Positions 48,268-57,117 of a DNA stretch of 64,000 nt are shown in pieces. Under the pieces are notes generated by a model. It did not search any database and was not told the origin of the DNA. It saw only the letters and a program-made list of their open reading frames with translations. The position numbers and the translations under genes are program-made. Location of the stretch: assembly GCF_003944765.1 (NCBI RefSeq), contig NZ_RWIU01000002.1, positions 496,001 to 560,000 on the forward strand, given 5' to 3'. How positions within the stretch are numbered: position 1 is the first letter of the stretch; each line of letters opens with the position of its first letter. Origin of the DNA: Hymenobacter perfusus. GTDB taxonomy: Bacteria > Bacteroidota > Bacteroidia > Cytophagales > Hymenobacteraceae.

Positions 48268-48275
48268 TACTTTCG
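48268..48275 (+). promoter_or_regulatory. Possible -7 box of the GNAT/FemAB-like gene
   Basis: TACTTTCG, one mismatch from TAnnTTTG, about 22 bases before the TTG start at 48297; the same octamer precedes the sigma factor gene. Confidence 0.35.
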
Positions 48276-48296
48276 CCGGCCGTTTTTACTCTGCCT

Positions 48297-49304
48297 TTGC
48301 TACCCTTAGTCCCCGTTTCTGCTGCTGTGCTGCCCCTACCTGCTTTCGAGGCCCGGTACGGCGTGCGGCTGCTGACGGGCCCGGCCCCGGCCGCGGTGTT
48401 GCCCCTGGCGTACGCGCCCTCGCTCTACCTTACCCCCGCGCATCTGGCTCTGCAATACGGCCCCGGCGAGCGGCTGCACTTCTTTTTGGAAGAGGCCGAA
48501 TCGGGGCGTACGGTTGCGCAGCTGACGGTGTTTCTGAGTGCGGATGCTACTACCGCCCGCAGTCCCTGGCAGGCACCTTTCGGCGGCGTACAAATGGCCC
48601 CGGAGCTATCCAAAGCGGTGCTGACGGAGTTTCTGCGGGTAGCTGAAGCCGAGTTGCGAGGTCGGGGAATACGGCGGTTTACGGTGCGGGCTCCCGCCTT
48701 TGTCTACGAGCCGGCGGCCAGTGCCCGCCTGACCGAAGTGCTTACCCGGCTTGGCTATCAGGTGCCGCTGGCAGAGCTCAACAACCATCTGCCCCTGGAT
48801 CAGGAGTATACCGCCCGGCTGCATCCTTCGGAGCGGCGGCGGCTGCTGAAATGCGAGCGGCACGGGTTGCGCTTCGAGCAGGAGCCGCCGCTGCTGCTGC
48901 CGCTGGCGTACGAGTTTCTGCGCCGCTGCCGCGAGGAGAAGGGCCAGGAGCTGTCGATGACGCTGGAGCAGCTCCAGCTGCTCTTTCGGGCGTTGCCGCG
49001 CCAGGTGTTCCTGTTCTCGGTGCGTGACGCGGCGGGGGAATGGGCAGCCCTGACCATTGCCATTCAGGTGCGGGCCGATGTGCTGTATAACTTCTACCCG
49101 GCCAGTCCGTTGGCCTATAACTCTTTGAGCCCGGTGGTTTTGCTGAATGCCGGGCTGCATGCGTTTGGCCGGGCCAGCGGGATGCGTCTGCTCGATTTGG
49201 GCACCTCCACGCTGCCGGAGGGCCTGAACCATTCATTGCTGCGGTTTAAGCGCCACTTGGGCGGTGTGCCCAGCCTCAAGCTGACGTTTGAAAAGGCGTT
49301 GTAG
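48297..49304 (+). CDS. GNAT/FemAB-like acyltransferase
   Basis: A 335-residue protein with the double-GNAT fold of FemAB-type acyltransferases. The C-terminal half has EFLRRCREEKGQELSMTLEQ, VRDAAGEWAALTIAIQVRAD, a FYPASPLAYNSLSPVVLL strand and the diagnostic RLLDLGTSTLPEGLNHSLLR and FKRHLGGVPS. Such genes are common in polysaccharide loci, where they are thought to acylate glycans or peptidoglycan. The start is the TTG at 48297, since no ATG precedes the conserved part. It comes just before the flippase and glycosyltransferase genes in the same direction, with a 157-base gap. Confidence 0.83.
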   Translation: MLPLVPVSAAVLPLPAFEARYGVRLLTGPAPAAVLPLAYAPSLYLTPAHLALQYGPGERLHFFLEEAESGRTVAQLTVFLSADATTARSPWQAPFGGVQMAPELSKAVLTEFLRVAEAELRGRGIRRFTVRAPAFVYEPAASARLTEVLTRLGYQVPLAELNNHLPLDQEYTARLHPSERRRLLKCERHGLRFEQEPPLLLPLAYEFLRRCREEKGQELSMTLEQLQLLFRALPRQVFLFSVRDAAGEWAALTIAIQVRADVLYNFYPASPLAYNSLSPVVLLNAGLHAFGRASGMRLLDLGTSTLPEGLNHSLLRFKRHLGGVPSLKLTFEKAL

Positions 49305-49461
49305 CCGCTCTGCGGGCAATGCGGAGCCGTGTATTCCAGGCTCGTGGTTGAACGCCACCGGCCACCCCGGTACCCGTTGTAGTACCTGGAAGTCGTAACT
49401 CAAAAGATATTCTGCCGATCAGGTAACTCCCGGCCGGCCGCTGACTGCTTACCCTCGCTTT

Positions 49462-50742
49462 ATGACCCTGCCCGATTCCCAGCCCGAACCCCGCGCCGCC
49501 GTACTAGGCCGGTTTCTGCGTGGCTCCCTGGGTTCTGCGGTAGCCGTGGCGGCGCGTACGGCGGGGGCGTTGCTGCTCAACAAGCTGCTGGCCGTGTACG
49601 GCGGCCCGGGCGGACTTACGCTACTGGCGCATTTTCAGAACCTGATGGCCCTGTTCACCACGCTGCCCAATGATGGGGTGCATGTGGGAGTGGTCAAATA
49701 CCTGGCCCCGCTGCGGGCCGGTTCGGGCCGCTACCGGGCGTGGCTGGGGGCGGGGCTGCTGCTGAACGCGCTGGCGCTGGCCCTGAGCGTGGCGCTGGTG
49801 CTGCTGGTGCCCGGCCCGCTGGTAGGCGTATTTCAGATGGGGCCGGGCTGGAGCCTGCTGTTCGGGCTGGGGCTGTTGCTGCTCATCGGGCACGCGTTTG
49901 TGGTGACGGTGCTGCTGGCGGCCGGCCGGCTGGGAGCCTACGTGGGCCTGACGGTGCTGCTGAGTGCTTTGGGGCCGTTGGCCGTGGCAGCCGTGCTGGG
50001 AGCCGGTGGCCCGGTACCGTATGCGCTGCTGGCCTACCTGGGGGCGCAGGGCCTCACCCTGGGGCCGGCCACGTGGGTAGCAGCCCGGTCCGGACTACTG
50101 CCCCGACTGCGCGGCCGCATCAGCCGCCCGGCTCTGCGCGGACTAGGCCGATTTCTGCTGATGGCCCTGAGTGTGCTGCTGTTTTCCAAAGTAGTGGATT
50201 TCAGTCTGCGCGAATTGCTGATCCGGCAGTTTGGGCTGGCCGCCACCGATTTATGGCAGGCCGTGGCCAAGCTCTCCGACAACTATACCATGGTGTTTTC
50301 GGCGGTAATGAGCAGCGTGTATTACCCGCGCCTGGCTGCTCTGAATACCCGCCCCGCCGCGCGCGGCCAGTTTGTGCGTACGGTGCTGCTGCTGCTGGCC
50401 CCGGGGCTGGCCCTGGCCCTGGGGCTGCTGTGGCTGCTGCGCGGCTGGCTGCTGCCGCTGCTGTTCGAGCCCCGCTTTGCCGCCGCCGACTTCCTGCTGG
50501 GCCCCCAGCTACTGGCCGACTGGGCTAAATTTCTGACCTGGACGTTGCTGTTTCTACTGACGTCGCAGGCGCGGGTGGGGCGCTACGTGGCCGTGCAGGC
50601 TGCGTCGGCGGTGGTGCTGGCCGGCTTGCTGGCGGTGTTACTACCGCGCTACGGGCTGCTGGGCGCCCCGCTGGCCCAGGCCGCCCGCTACGGGCTGCTG
50701 CTAGGGTGGTGTCTGTGGTTCTTTCGACGGGAAATCCGGTGA
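49462..50742 (+). CDS. Wzx-type polysaccharide flippase
   Basis: A 426-residue polytopic protein with about twelve membrane helices, of the polysaccharide-export/MATE-like (Wzx, O-antigen translocase) family. The starting block RGSLGSAVAVAARTAGALLLNKLLAVYG is the first helix pair, GGPGGLTLLAHFQNLMALFTTLPNDG a family-specific loop, and WQAVAKLSDNYTMVFSAVMSSVYYPRLAAL a conserved middle segment. It would move lipid-linked glycan units across the inner membrane. A GT2 gene begins 73 bases later. No wzy polymerase gene is in the window, although the GT-C genes nearby could play related parts. Confidence 0.88.
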   Translation: MTLPDSQPEPRAAVLGRFLRGSLGSAVAVAARTAGALLLNKLLAVYGGPGGLTLLAHFQNLMALFTTLPNDGVHVGVVKYLAPLRAGSGRYRAWLGAGLLLNALALALSVALVLLVPGPLVGVFQMGPGWSLLFGLGLLLLIGHAFVVTVLLAAGRLGAYVGLTVLLSALGPLAVAAVLGAGGPVPYALLAYLGAQGLTLGPATWVAARSGLLPRLRGRISRPALRGLGRFLLMALSVLLFSKVVDFSLRELLIRQFGLAATDLWQAVAKLSDNYTMVFSAVMSSVYYPRLAALNTRPAARGQFVRTVLLLLAPGLALALGLLWLLRGWLLPLLFEPRFAAADFLLGPQLLADWAKFLTWTLLFLLTSQARVGRYVAVQAASAVVLAGLLAVLLPRYGLLGAPLAQAARYGLLLGWCLWFFRREIR

Positions 50743-50815
50743 GAGGCTGGCCGTATCAGCCGGCCCCAGGCCCGCCAGCACACCCAGGGAAGGGCCTTTC
50801 GTATCTTGCTGCCGC

Positions 50816-51736
50816 ATGCCTACCGCTTCCCAGCCCCTCGTTACCATTGTGGCTTTGTGCTACAACCACGCCCGGTTTCTGGAAACCGCCCTCGACTCCA
50901 TTCTGGCCCAGACTTACCCGCACCTGGAGGTGTTCCTGGTAGACGATGCCAGCACCGATGGCAGTGCCGATATCCTGCGCCGCTACGCGGCCGCCCACCC
51001 CGGCTGGCACCTGCGTCTGCTTCCTGCAAACGTGGGCAACTGCCGCGCCTTCAACTCGGCACTACGGGAGGCCCGGGGCGAGTTTATCATTGATTTCGCT
51101 ACCGATGACGTTCTGCTGCCCGAGCGGGTACAGCAGCAAGTATCGGCGTTTGCCGCCGCCGGCCCCCGCTGCGGCATGGTGTATTCAGATGCGGAGCTGA
51201 TTGACGAGGCGGGCCGGTTCGTGCGCCGTCATTTTCGCCGCGATGCGCAAGGCCAGTTGCACCCCCGGCCGGCCAGTGGGGCGGTATTTGCTGAGGTGCT
51301 GGCCCGCTACTTTATCAGCACGCCCACTATGCTGATGCGCCGGTCCACCCTCGCGCAGCTCGGCGGCTACGATGAAACCCTGGCCTATGAAGATTTCGAC
51401 TTCTGGGTGCGCGCCAGCCGCGACTGGGACTTCTACTTCCTCGATACCGTAACCACTCAAAAACGGCTGCACCCGCAGTCAATGTCGAGCAAAGGCTACC
51501 GCCCCCACGACCCGTATCTGCTTTCCACCATCAAGGTTTGCCGCAAGGCCCAGGCCCTGTGCCGCACCCCCGCCGAGCGGGCTGCGCTGGCCATCCGGGT
51601 CCGGTGGGAGCTGCGTCAGGCCGCACGCCACCGCAACTTCCCCGAGGCCCGGGAGCTGTACCAGCTGCTACGGGAGCTACGCGCCGTAAAGCCACTGGAC
51701 TGGCTGCTGGGCCAGGCCGCAAAGTGGAAAGGCTAA
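50816..51736 (+). CDS. GT2 family glycosyltransferase
   Basis: A 306-residue soluble GT2 enzyme. Motifs: PLVTIVALCYNHARFLETAL, EVFLVDDASTDGSADILRRY (nucleotide-sugar site), RGEFIIDFATDDVLL with the DxD-type TDD site, and YEDFDFWVRASRDWDFYFLD. Start ATG at 50816; a TATCTTGC box (50800-50807) is only 8 bases before it. It follows the flippase and precedes a convergent GT-C gene, so it likely builds the glycan unit that the flippase moves. Sugar donor and acceptor cannot be told. Confidence 0.92.
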   Translation: MPTASQPLVTIVALCYNHARFLETALDSILAQTYPHLEVFLVDDASTDGSADILRRYAAAHPGWHLRLLPANVGNCRAFNSALREARGEFIIDFATDDVLLPERVQQQVSAFAAAGPRCGMVYSDAELIDEAGRFVRRHFRRDAQGQLHPRPASGAVFAEVLARYFISTPTMLMRRSTLAQLGGYDETLAYEDFDFWVRASRDWDFYFLDTVTTQKRLHPQSMSSKGYRPHDPYLLSTIKVCRKAQALCRTPAERAALAIRVRWELRQAARHRNFPEARELYQLLRELRAVKPLDWLLGQAAKWKG

Positions 51737-51783
51737 CCGAAATAATTCTGACCCATCAAACAGAAGTTTCCGGAGTGACGTTG

Positions 51784-51804
51784 CTACTTCTCACTTCTCA
51801 CTTA
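51784..51804. repeat. Heptad-periodic tract running into the stop of the GT-C gene
   Basis: CTACTTC, TCACTTC, TCACTTA. Its right part encodes the last codons and stop (51791-51793) of the minus-strand GT-C gene, so the tract has entered coding sequence. Confidence 0.7.
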
Positions 51805-53461
51805 ATTCCACCTCGTATAGCTCCACGCGCCCGTCCTGGGCCACCAGCCGGCGCCTGGGGTACCAGCTCAGTACTGAATCAGGGGAATAGCGGATGAGTT
51901 TGCGGGTTAGTTCGTCGTTGCTGAGGGTAGCGCGGTTGAGCAGCAGCCAGGCGTGCTGCCCGGGAGCAAGTTGCACCGAGTCGCGGGCCCAGTAGCGGCG
52001 GTAGCGTAGGCCGGGGGGCACCTGGAAGCCGTAGGTGAAATCGTAGTTGCCAATCAGGTAGTCATCCACCAGCACCGTGCCCCGTGCTGGAGTCTTGAGG
52101 TGCGTCCGCATCAGCCGGTCCTGCGCAAAATGCTCCGAAACCGATGGCTTCCGCATAAAATACATCGGCCGGATAGCCAGCGTCAGGGCCAGTACCAGCA
52201 CGGTGCCGGCCGCTAGGGCCGGGGTACCCGGTGCCAGCCGGGCCGGCCAGCGGCGCAGGTTGCCGCCGACGCCCAGTACCAGTACCAGCAGCCCCGGTCC
52301 CGCGTACACTACGGAAAGCGCGCTCCGCAGCCAGGCTGCCATCAGTAAGAGGGCCAATCCGGCTACTACCGCCGGCCCGCCGGCCCGCCCGACCAGCCGT
52401 TTCAGCCCGAAACCGGCGGCCAGGGCCAGTGGGGGTAGGAGCGGAGTAGTCATGCGGGGCAGCAGCGTGATGGGGTTGTACTGGCTCAGCGAGGTGCTGC
52501 CCACCCAGTATAACAGCAGCGTAATACCCGCTAAAACCAGCCAAAACCGGCGGTCCGACGCTTCCTGGCGGTTTCCTGTCGGCCCGGAAGAACGCCCAAC
52601 CGCTGCCCCGGCCAGCACCAGCATCAGCCCCATTCCCGCGCCCACGAAAAAGCTGAGCGGCTGCCAGGTAACGCGCGCCAGCAGCGCGGCCCGGTTGCCG
52701 GCGAGGAAATTCCCGTCTTTCAGATATTCGTTGGTATGCTCAATCAAATGAAGGCGATAGAGCGCATCATGGGTAACGTATTGGTAGAAGCTCAGGTAGG
52801 CCGCCAGCAGCAGCGCGCCCGTACTTAAAGCCGCTACCCAGAACCGGCCGTGCTGCCGTTTTACAGTATCAAGTCCCAGTACGCCCACGTAAAAAGGCAG
52901 GTAGTAAGCAATGGTTTCCTTGCTGAGCAATGCTGCGAAGCTCAGCAAGGCAAACCCTGCGCCCCACCAGCCGGCCCGGCGGCCCGGCTCCCGGCCCCGC
53001 AGCAGCGCGGCGGCTCCGGCCAAGCACCAGAACATCAGGATGTTGTCGGGGTAGAGGTAGTTGGTGAGGTTGAGGGTGAAGTAATGCAAGCCCAGCAGCA
53101 GCATGGATGCGCTGGCTACCACCGGCTCCCGCTGCCGGTACAACCGCCAGATCAACCCCGCACAACCCAATGTAGCCAGCAGCGGCCACAGCGTAGCACT
53201 GAGGATACTGACGCCGAACAGCGCGAAAAAAACCGCTACCGGCCCAAAAATGAGGTAACGCTCCTTCAGCGGGTCGTGCAGCAGGCCCTGGGGGTCGGGG
53301 GCCAGGTGGAATGTGCCTGCCAGCAGCTGGTGCGCGTAGCGGGCATAGTAATAGTCGTCGAGGGCATAGAGGCCTTCGTGGGTCAGGAGGAAATAGGCCA
53401 CGGTCAGGAGCACTACACACAGCAGCGTCCAGTCGGGCAAGCGGGTCAGCGTACGATTCAC
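51791..53461 (-). CDS. GT-C-type membrane glycosyltransferase (ArnT/GT39-like)
   Basis: A 556-residue polytopic protein with about twelve membrane helices and a C-terminal soluble domain (from about residue 440). The first extracytoplasmic loop has GLYALDDYYYARYAHQLLAG, where the DD pair is the candidate catalytic acid motif of GT-C enzymes such as ArnT and PMT. KERYLIFGPVAVFFALFG and LTNYLYPDNILMFWCLAGAA follow family patterns. The C-terminal part ends ELSEK from the heptad tract. By family it uses a polyprenyl-phosphate sugar donor. It is convergent with the GT2 gene and divergent from the gene at 53590. Confidence 0.87.
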   Translation of the reverse strand: MNRTLTRLPDWTLLCVVLLTVAYFLLTHEGLYALDDYYYARYAHQLLAGTFHLAPDPQGLLHDPLKERYLIFGPVAVFFALFGVSILSATLWPLLATLGCAGLIWRLYRQREPVVASASMLLLGLHYFTLNLTNYLYPDNILMFWCLAGAAALLRGREPGRRAGWWGAGFALLSFAALLSKETIAYYLPFYVGVLGLDTVKRQHGRFWVAALSTGALLLAAYLSFYQYVTHDALYRLHLIEHTNEYLKDGNFLAGNRAALLARVTWQPLSFFVGAGMGLMLVLAGAAVGRSSGPTGNRQEASDRRFWLVLAGITLLLYWVGSTSLSQYNPITLLPRMTTPLLPPLALAAGFGLKRLVGRAGGPAVVAGLALLLMAAWLRSALSVVYAGPGLLVLVLGVGGNLRRWPARLAPGTPALAAGTVLVLALTLAIRPMYFMRKPSVSEHFAQDRLMRTHLKTPARGTVLVDDYLIGNYDFTYGFQVPPGLRYRRYWARDSVQLAPGQHAWLLLNRATLSNDELTRKLIRYSPDSVLSWYPRRRLVAQDGRVELYEVELSEK

Positions 53462-53472
53462 CCCGGCAAGAT

Positions 53473-53588
53473 CAAGTGAAATAGTGAAACGGGGAAATAG
53501 TGGGTTTACGCGCCGGATGGCGCAACTTGCGCAACCTGCACCGTGCAGCAGGCAACCTGCTGCTTATTTGTCCCGCTATTCCTCCCGT
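53473..53588. repeat. Octad-periodic inverted tract between divergent membrane genes
   Basis: Left arm 53473-53504: CAAGTGAA, ATAGTGAA, ACGGGGAA, ATAGTGGG. Right arm 53564-53587: TTATTTGT, CCCGCTAT, TCCTCCCG, ending two bases before the GTG at 53590. Period 8. The GAAATAG/CTATT words are inverse. Confidence 0.6.
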
Positions 53589-53589
53589 T

Positions 53590-55245
53590 GTGTCGCGCCG
53601 TATTCTGCTTGTGCTGCTGCCGCTTGTGCTCCTGTTGCTGGGCGGCGCGCTGCTGGGCTGCTACTTCGAAACCAACGACGACCTGACCATCGTGGCCCTG
53701 CTGCGCGGCGAAACGGCTGCCGCCCCGGTCACCGACCTGCTACTATATTTCCATGGATTCGCCTGGCTCTGGAGCCGGCTGTACGCCGCCGAGCCGCTGG
53801 TTGCCTGGTATGGCCTTACGCTGTATGGGCTGTTGTATGCGGCCACGGTGCTGGTGTTTACGGTGCTGTACAGGCTGCTGCGTCCGCACGCTGGCCGGGG
53901 GCTGGTACTGGCGGTACTAGTGCTGTTCTGGGGCGTGGCGTGGGTGGAACACGGCCTCTGGTTCAATTACGTGCGGGTACCGCTGCTGCTGGCCGGGGCC
54001 GGGGTGCTGTTTGCCGCCCAGCGCGCCCCCGCCCGATGGGCATTGGCGGTGGGCGTGCTGGCTTTTGGGCTGAGCTGGCTGATCCGGCCCAGCGCGGCCG
54101 TGCTGGGCACGCTGGCTGTGGTGCCGGGGGCGTGGTGGCTGGCGCAACGGCGCAGTCTGCCGGTATTGGTTGGGGCCGCCATCTGGGCTGTGCTGGGCGC
54201 TTTGTGGCTGAACCTCACCTGGAGCCCCGCTGCCGCCACCTTCCGCCGGCTCGATGTGCTCAAATCCAACCTCAACGACTTCCAGCTAACCGCCCCGCCC
54301 GCTCAGCCGCTCACGCCACCGGATAGCCTGGGGTTAGCGGCCGTTCAGCACTGGATGTTTGCGGATTCCACCTTAGTGAACGAAGCGCTTTTTGCCCGCG
54401 CCGCACCGTTCCGACTGGAGTACTTCGTGCAGGAAACGACCCTGGTCAAACTGCTGACCTTGCTCCGGCAACTCCCCCGCGACTATTTCCCCCTGCTGCT
54501 GCTGCTGGCTGTTACCTGGGCCCTGGTGGGCCGCCGGCCGGGCAGCCGCTGGTTCTGGCTGGGGCAGCTCGGGTATGCGGGGCTGCTGCTGGCCCTGGGC
54601 ACGGTGCTGAAGCTGCCGCCCCGGCTGGCCCTGCCGCTCCTGGATTTCTGGGTCCTCAGCAATCTGGTTTTTGTGTTTCGCCTGCACCCGTTACCCCGCC
54701 GGGCGGGGGCTGTGCTGCTGGTGGCGTTGCTGGTGACGGCTGGGCCGTACGGCTACAAAACCTGGCACCGCAGCCAAGTGCTGGCCGAGGAGCAGGAACG
54801 TAACTTTCAGCGTCGGGAGCAGCTGTTTCAATTATTAAAAGGCACGCGAGTAGTTGTGTCCGATCTATGGGAAGAAACCTATAAGTCGCAGAGTCCTTTC
54901 ACGGAGGGGCATCCGCCCCAGATCTATGCCTTCCGAATAATTGGGTCCCAAAACCGCAAATTTATGTCCCTGTTGGGCTGGCAAACCCTACACCCCTCGC
55001 AGCCCGCACTCCGCCGGCACCTCACCGGTTCGCGCGACTTCACCGAGGCGCTGCGGCGGTTGGGCACCCGGCCGGATGTGGTTTGGCTGCTCTCGCCCGA
55101 AGGGGCCGCAATGCTCAACCGGCATTGGCAGCTGCGCCGGCAGCCCGGGCAGCCGGTCACGCGCCTAGAGCGAGTGCCACCAAATCGCCGAACCCGGAAA
55201 AATACTATGCATGCATACCAGTTTCGTGTAAAATTCCCGCAATAG
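53590..55245 (+). CDS. Polytopic membrane protein, GT-C-like
   Basis: A 551-residue protein with about eleven membrane helices. I choose the GTG at 53590 (SRRILLVLLPLVLLLLGGAL) because the upstream 90 bases are the repeat arm; the open frame itself begins at 53500. The first loop reads GCYFETNDDLTIVALLRGE, again an acidic ND-D motif where GT-C enzymes carry their catalytic Asp, so a glycosyltransferase role is plausible. Later stretches LLRQLPRDYFPLLLLLAVTW and DFTEALRRLGTRPDVVWLLS lie in the last third. No family name can be given. The last 60 bases and the gap to 55352 are AT-richer than the rest. Confidence 0.8.
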   Translation: MSRRILLVLLPLVLLLLGGALLGCYFETNDDLTIVALLRGETAAAPVTDLLLYFHGFAWLWSRLYAAEPLVAWYGLTLYGLLYAATVLVFTVLYRLLRPHAGRGLVLAVLVLFWGVAWVEHGLWFNYVRVPLLLAGAGVLFAAQRAPARWALAVGVLAFGLSWLIRPSAAVLGTLAVVPGAWWLAQRRSLPVLVGAAIWAVLGALWLNLTWSPAAATFRRLDVLKSNLNDFQLTAPPAQPLTPPDSLGLAAVQHWMFADSTLVNEALFARAAPFRLEYFVQETTLVKLLTLLRQLPRDYFPLLLLLAVTWALVGRRPGSRWFWLGQLGYAGLLLALGTVLKLPPRLALPLLDFWVLSNLVFVFRLHPLPRRAGAVLLVALLVTAGPYGYKTWHRSQVLAEEQERNFQRREQLFQLLKGTRVVVSDLWEETYKSQSPFTEGHPPQIYAFRIIGSQNRKFMSLLGWQTLHPSQPALRRHLTGSRDFTEALRRLGTRPDVVWLLSPEGAAMLNRHWQLRRQPGQPVTRLERVPPNRRTRKNTMHAYQFRVKFPQ

Positions 55246-55312
55246 CCGGCAAAAGCCAAAATTTTATTATCTACGAAGGACTTATTCCGGATCCGATGGA
55301 GTAGGGTAGATA

Positions 55313-55320
55313 TACCTTTG
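55313..55320 (+). promoter_or_regulatory. -7 promoter box of the acyl-ACP desaturase gene
   Basis: TACCTTTG matches TAnnTTTG exactly, 31 bases before the ATG at 55352. Confidence 0.55.
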
Positions 55321-55351
55321 AGGTTGATAGTACTCCCTTTTCCCTATTGCC

Positions 55352-56332
55352 ATGATTACCGCCAACATGACCTCCCGTGGGGAAGTGCTCCAGCATATGG
55401 AAGGCTTCCTGAAAGAAAACCTCGGTACCTTCCTGAAAAGCGTGGAAACCAGCTGGCAGCCGTCCGACTACCTGCCCGATTCCCGCCTCGATACGTTTTT
55501 TGACGAGGTGAAGCTGTTGCGTGAGCGGGCCAAGGAGCTGAGCTACGACTTACTGGCCGTGCTCATCGGCGACACGATTACCGAAGAAGCCCTGCCCAAC
55601 TACGAGGCGTGGTTCCACCAGCTCGATGACCTCAACCGGGACCCCGACAACGGCTGGGCCCAGTGGATCCGGGGCTGGACGGCGGAGGAAAACCGCCACG
55701 GCGACCTGCTCAACCGCTACCTCTACCTCTCGGGCCGCGTGAACATGCGCGAGTTTGAGGTGAGCACCCAGTACCTCATTGCCGACGGCTTCGACCTAGG
55801 CACCGCCCACGATCCGTACCGGGCCTTCGTGTACACCAGCTACCAGGAAACGGCTACCAACCTCTCGCACCGCCGGGTGGGCCAGCTGGCCCGCAAAGTC
55901 GGCGATGATGGCCTCTCCAAAATCTGCGGCATGATTGCCGGCGACGAAAACCGCCACGCCCGCGTCTATAAGACCTTCGTGGAGAAGATTTTTGAGGTTG
56001 ACCCCTCGGAAATGATGCTGGCCTTCGAAGACATGATGCGCAAGAAAATCGTCATGCCCGCCCACTACATGCGCGAAATGGGCGTGGAGATGGGCAAAAC
56101 CTTCGGCCACTTCACCGATGCGGCCCAGCGCCTGGGCGTGTACACCAGCCACGACTACACCGACATTCTCGATACGCTGATTACCGACTGGAAAATCGAC
56201 CAGATTACCGGCCTTACCGGCGCCGCCGAAAACGCCCGGGAATACATCATGGCCCTGCCCAACCGCCTGCGCCGCGTAGCCGACCGCATGTCCGTTCCCA
56301 AGCTGGAGTACAAGTTCAAGTGGATCGAGTAA
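55352..56332 (+). CDS. Acyl-ACP desaturase
   Basis: A 326-residue soluble di-iron enzyme of the stearoyl-ACP desaturase family, which introduces a double bond into acyl-ACP. The two iron-binding motifs are present: EENRHGDLLNRYLYLSG and DENRHARVYKTFVEKIF, each with an ExxRH pattern. Flanking YEAWFHQLDDLNRDPDNGWA and QETATNLSHRRVGQLARKVG are typical. It is preceded by the TACCTTTG box at 55313 and ended by the terminator at 56391. Membrane-fatty-acid unsaturation links it loosely to the fab and pls genes at 4-6 kb. Confidence 0.95.
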   Translation: MITANMTSRGEVLQHMEGFLKENLGTFLKSVETSWQPSDYLPDSRLDTFFDEVKLLRERAKELSYDLLAVLIGDTITEEALPNYEAWFHQLDDLNRDPDNGWAQWIRGWTAEENRHGDLLNRYLYLSGRVNMREFEVSTQYLIADGFDLGTAHDPYRAFVYTSYQETATNLSHRRVGQLARKVGDDGLSKICGMIAGDENRHARVYKTFVEKIFEVDPSEMMLAFEDMMRKKIVMPAHYMREMGVEMGKTFGHFTDAAQRLGVYTSHDYTDILDTLITDWKIDQITGLTGAAENAREYIMALPNRLRRVADRMSVPKLEYKFKWIE

Positions 56333-56340
56333 GTGTTAGG

Positions 56341-56375
56341 ACTTAGTTGCTAGTGCCTGGTGCCTGGTGAGTAAG
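56341..56375. repeat. Heptad-periodic tract after the desaturase gene
   Basis: ACTTAGT, TGCTAGT, GCCTGGT, GCCTGGT, GAGTAAG lie in exact 7-base phase, 9 bases after the stop. Confidence 0.75.
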
Positions 56376-56390
56376 AACGGACAAACAGAA

Positions 56391-56427
56391 AAAAAGAGGC
56401 CCCGCCGTAACCCGGTGGGGCCTCTTT
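56391..56427 (+). terminator. Intrinsic terminator after the desaturase gene
   Basis: AAAAAGAGGCCCCGCCG pairs with CGGTGGGGCCTCTTT (bulge at the top). Good stem and A/T flanks on both strands. Confidence 0.85.
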
Positions 56428-56440
56428 CATATACTTCTAA

Positions 56441-56503
56441 GCTCTAAGCTCTAAGCTCTAAGCTCTAAGCTCTAAGCTCTAAGCTCTAAGCTCTAAGCTC
56501 TAA
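56441..56503. repeat. Nine perfect tandem copies of GCTCTAA
   Basis: 63 bases made of nine unbroken 7-base units, with a partial unit on each side. It ends two bases before the stop of the PliI-like gene. The same word family (TTCTAAG, CTCTAAA) forms the accB-accC tract at 2663-2742. Confidence 0.95.
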
Positions 56504-56505
56504 GC

Positions 56506-57117
56506 CTAGCGCTGGGCACCCATCACCAGTTTGCCGTTTGCATCGAGCGTGTACTCTATGGTGCGGTTGCCGGCAGTCTGGGTTGAATCGAGGGGGGTAA
56601 CGGGGAAGGAGCGCACCAGCTTGTTGCCACTGATCTGGTACATATCCTGGCCGGTGTAGCCCATACCGGCGTTGCCAGCGGGCGTGCCGGGGAAGCTGAT
56701 TGGCGCGTAGCCCCGCTCAGCAAACTCGTAGGCATACAGGCCGCCGTTGGCTTTCTTGTTGTCGGTCATGATGTACAACTCAGGCTTGCCGTTGCCGTTC
56801 AGGTCGCCGGAGGCCACGTTGGTCACGGCACCGGCTACTTCCAGGCGCAGTGGGTCAATGGTCTGGGCCGAGCCACGGTAGGAGCGGATGCTCACGATGC
56901 GGGGCTCCTGCGAGCCAAAGGTTTTTACCGTAAAACGGTATTCGCCCTGGGTTACTTCGCGGTTGAAGCTTACGTCGCTCTCATCCACCGTGGGAGAGGA
57001 GGGAACTGTGTCCGAAGACGTTTCGCTGGCAACCTGACGGGTAGAATCGCAGGCCGACAGCGTGGCGGCAGCAACGCCGGTAGCCAGAAGCAGACGAGAA
57101 AAGGAGGCGGTACGCAT
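56506..57117 (-). CDS. PliI-like (I-type lysozyme inhibitor family) lipoprotein
   Basis: A 203-residue lipoprotein (lipobox LSAC, Cys23). The mature part after a Ser/Thr-rich linker fits the PliI family: FNREVTQGEYRFTVKTFG, DLNGNGKPELYIMTDNKKAN, GYTGQDMYQISGNKLVRSFP and the closing GNRTIEYTLDANGKL. PliI proteins protect Gram-negative cells by inhibiting invertebrate-type lysozyme in the periplasm; the inhibitory loop cannot be judged here, so inhibition is inferred from family only. The stop lies directly at the heptamer array. The 228-base gap upstream is AT-rich and holds a near-palindrome at 57270-57286 but no gene. Confidence 0.72.
   Translation of the reverse strand: MRTASFSRLLLATGVAAATLSACDSTRQVASETSSDTVPSSPTVDESDVSFNREVTQGEYRFTVKTFGSQEPRIVSIRSYRGSAQTIDPLRLEVAGAVTNVASGDLNGNGKPELYIMTDNKKANGGLYAYEFAERGYAPISFPGTPAGNAGMGYTGQDMYQISGNKLVRSFPVTPLDSTQTAGNRTIEYTLDANGKLVMGAQR

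Noticed and set aside
56441-56503. CRISPR array made of the GCTCTAA units
   Set aside because: Units are 7 bases with no spacers between them, far from the repeat-spacer layout, and no cas gene is in the window.
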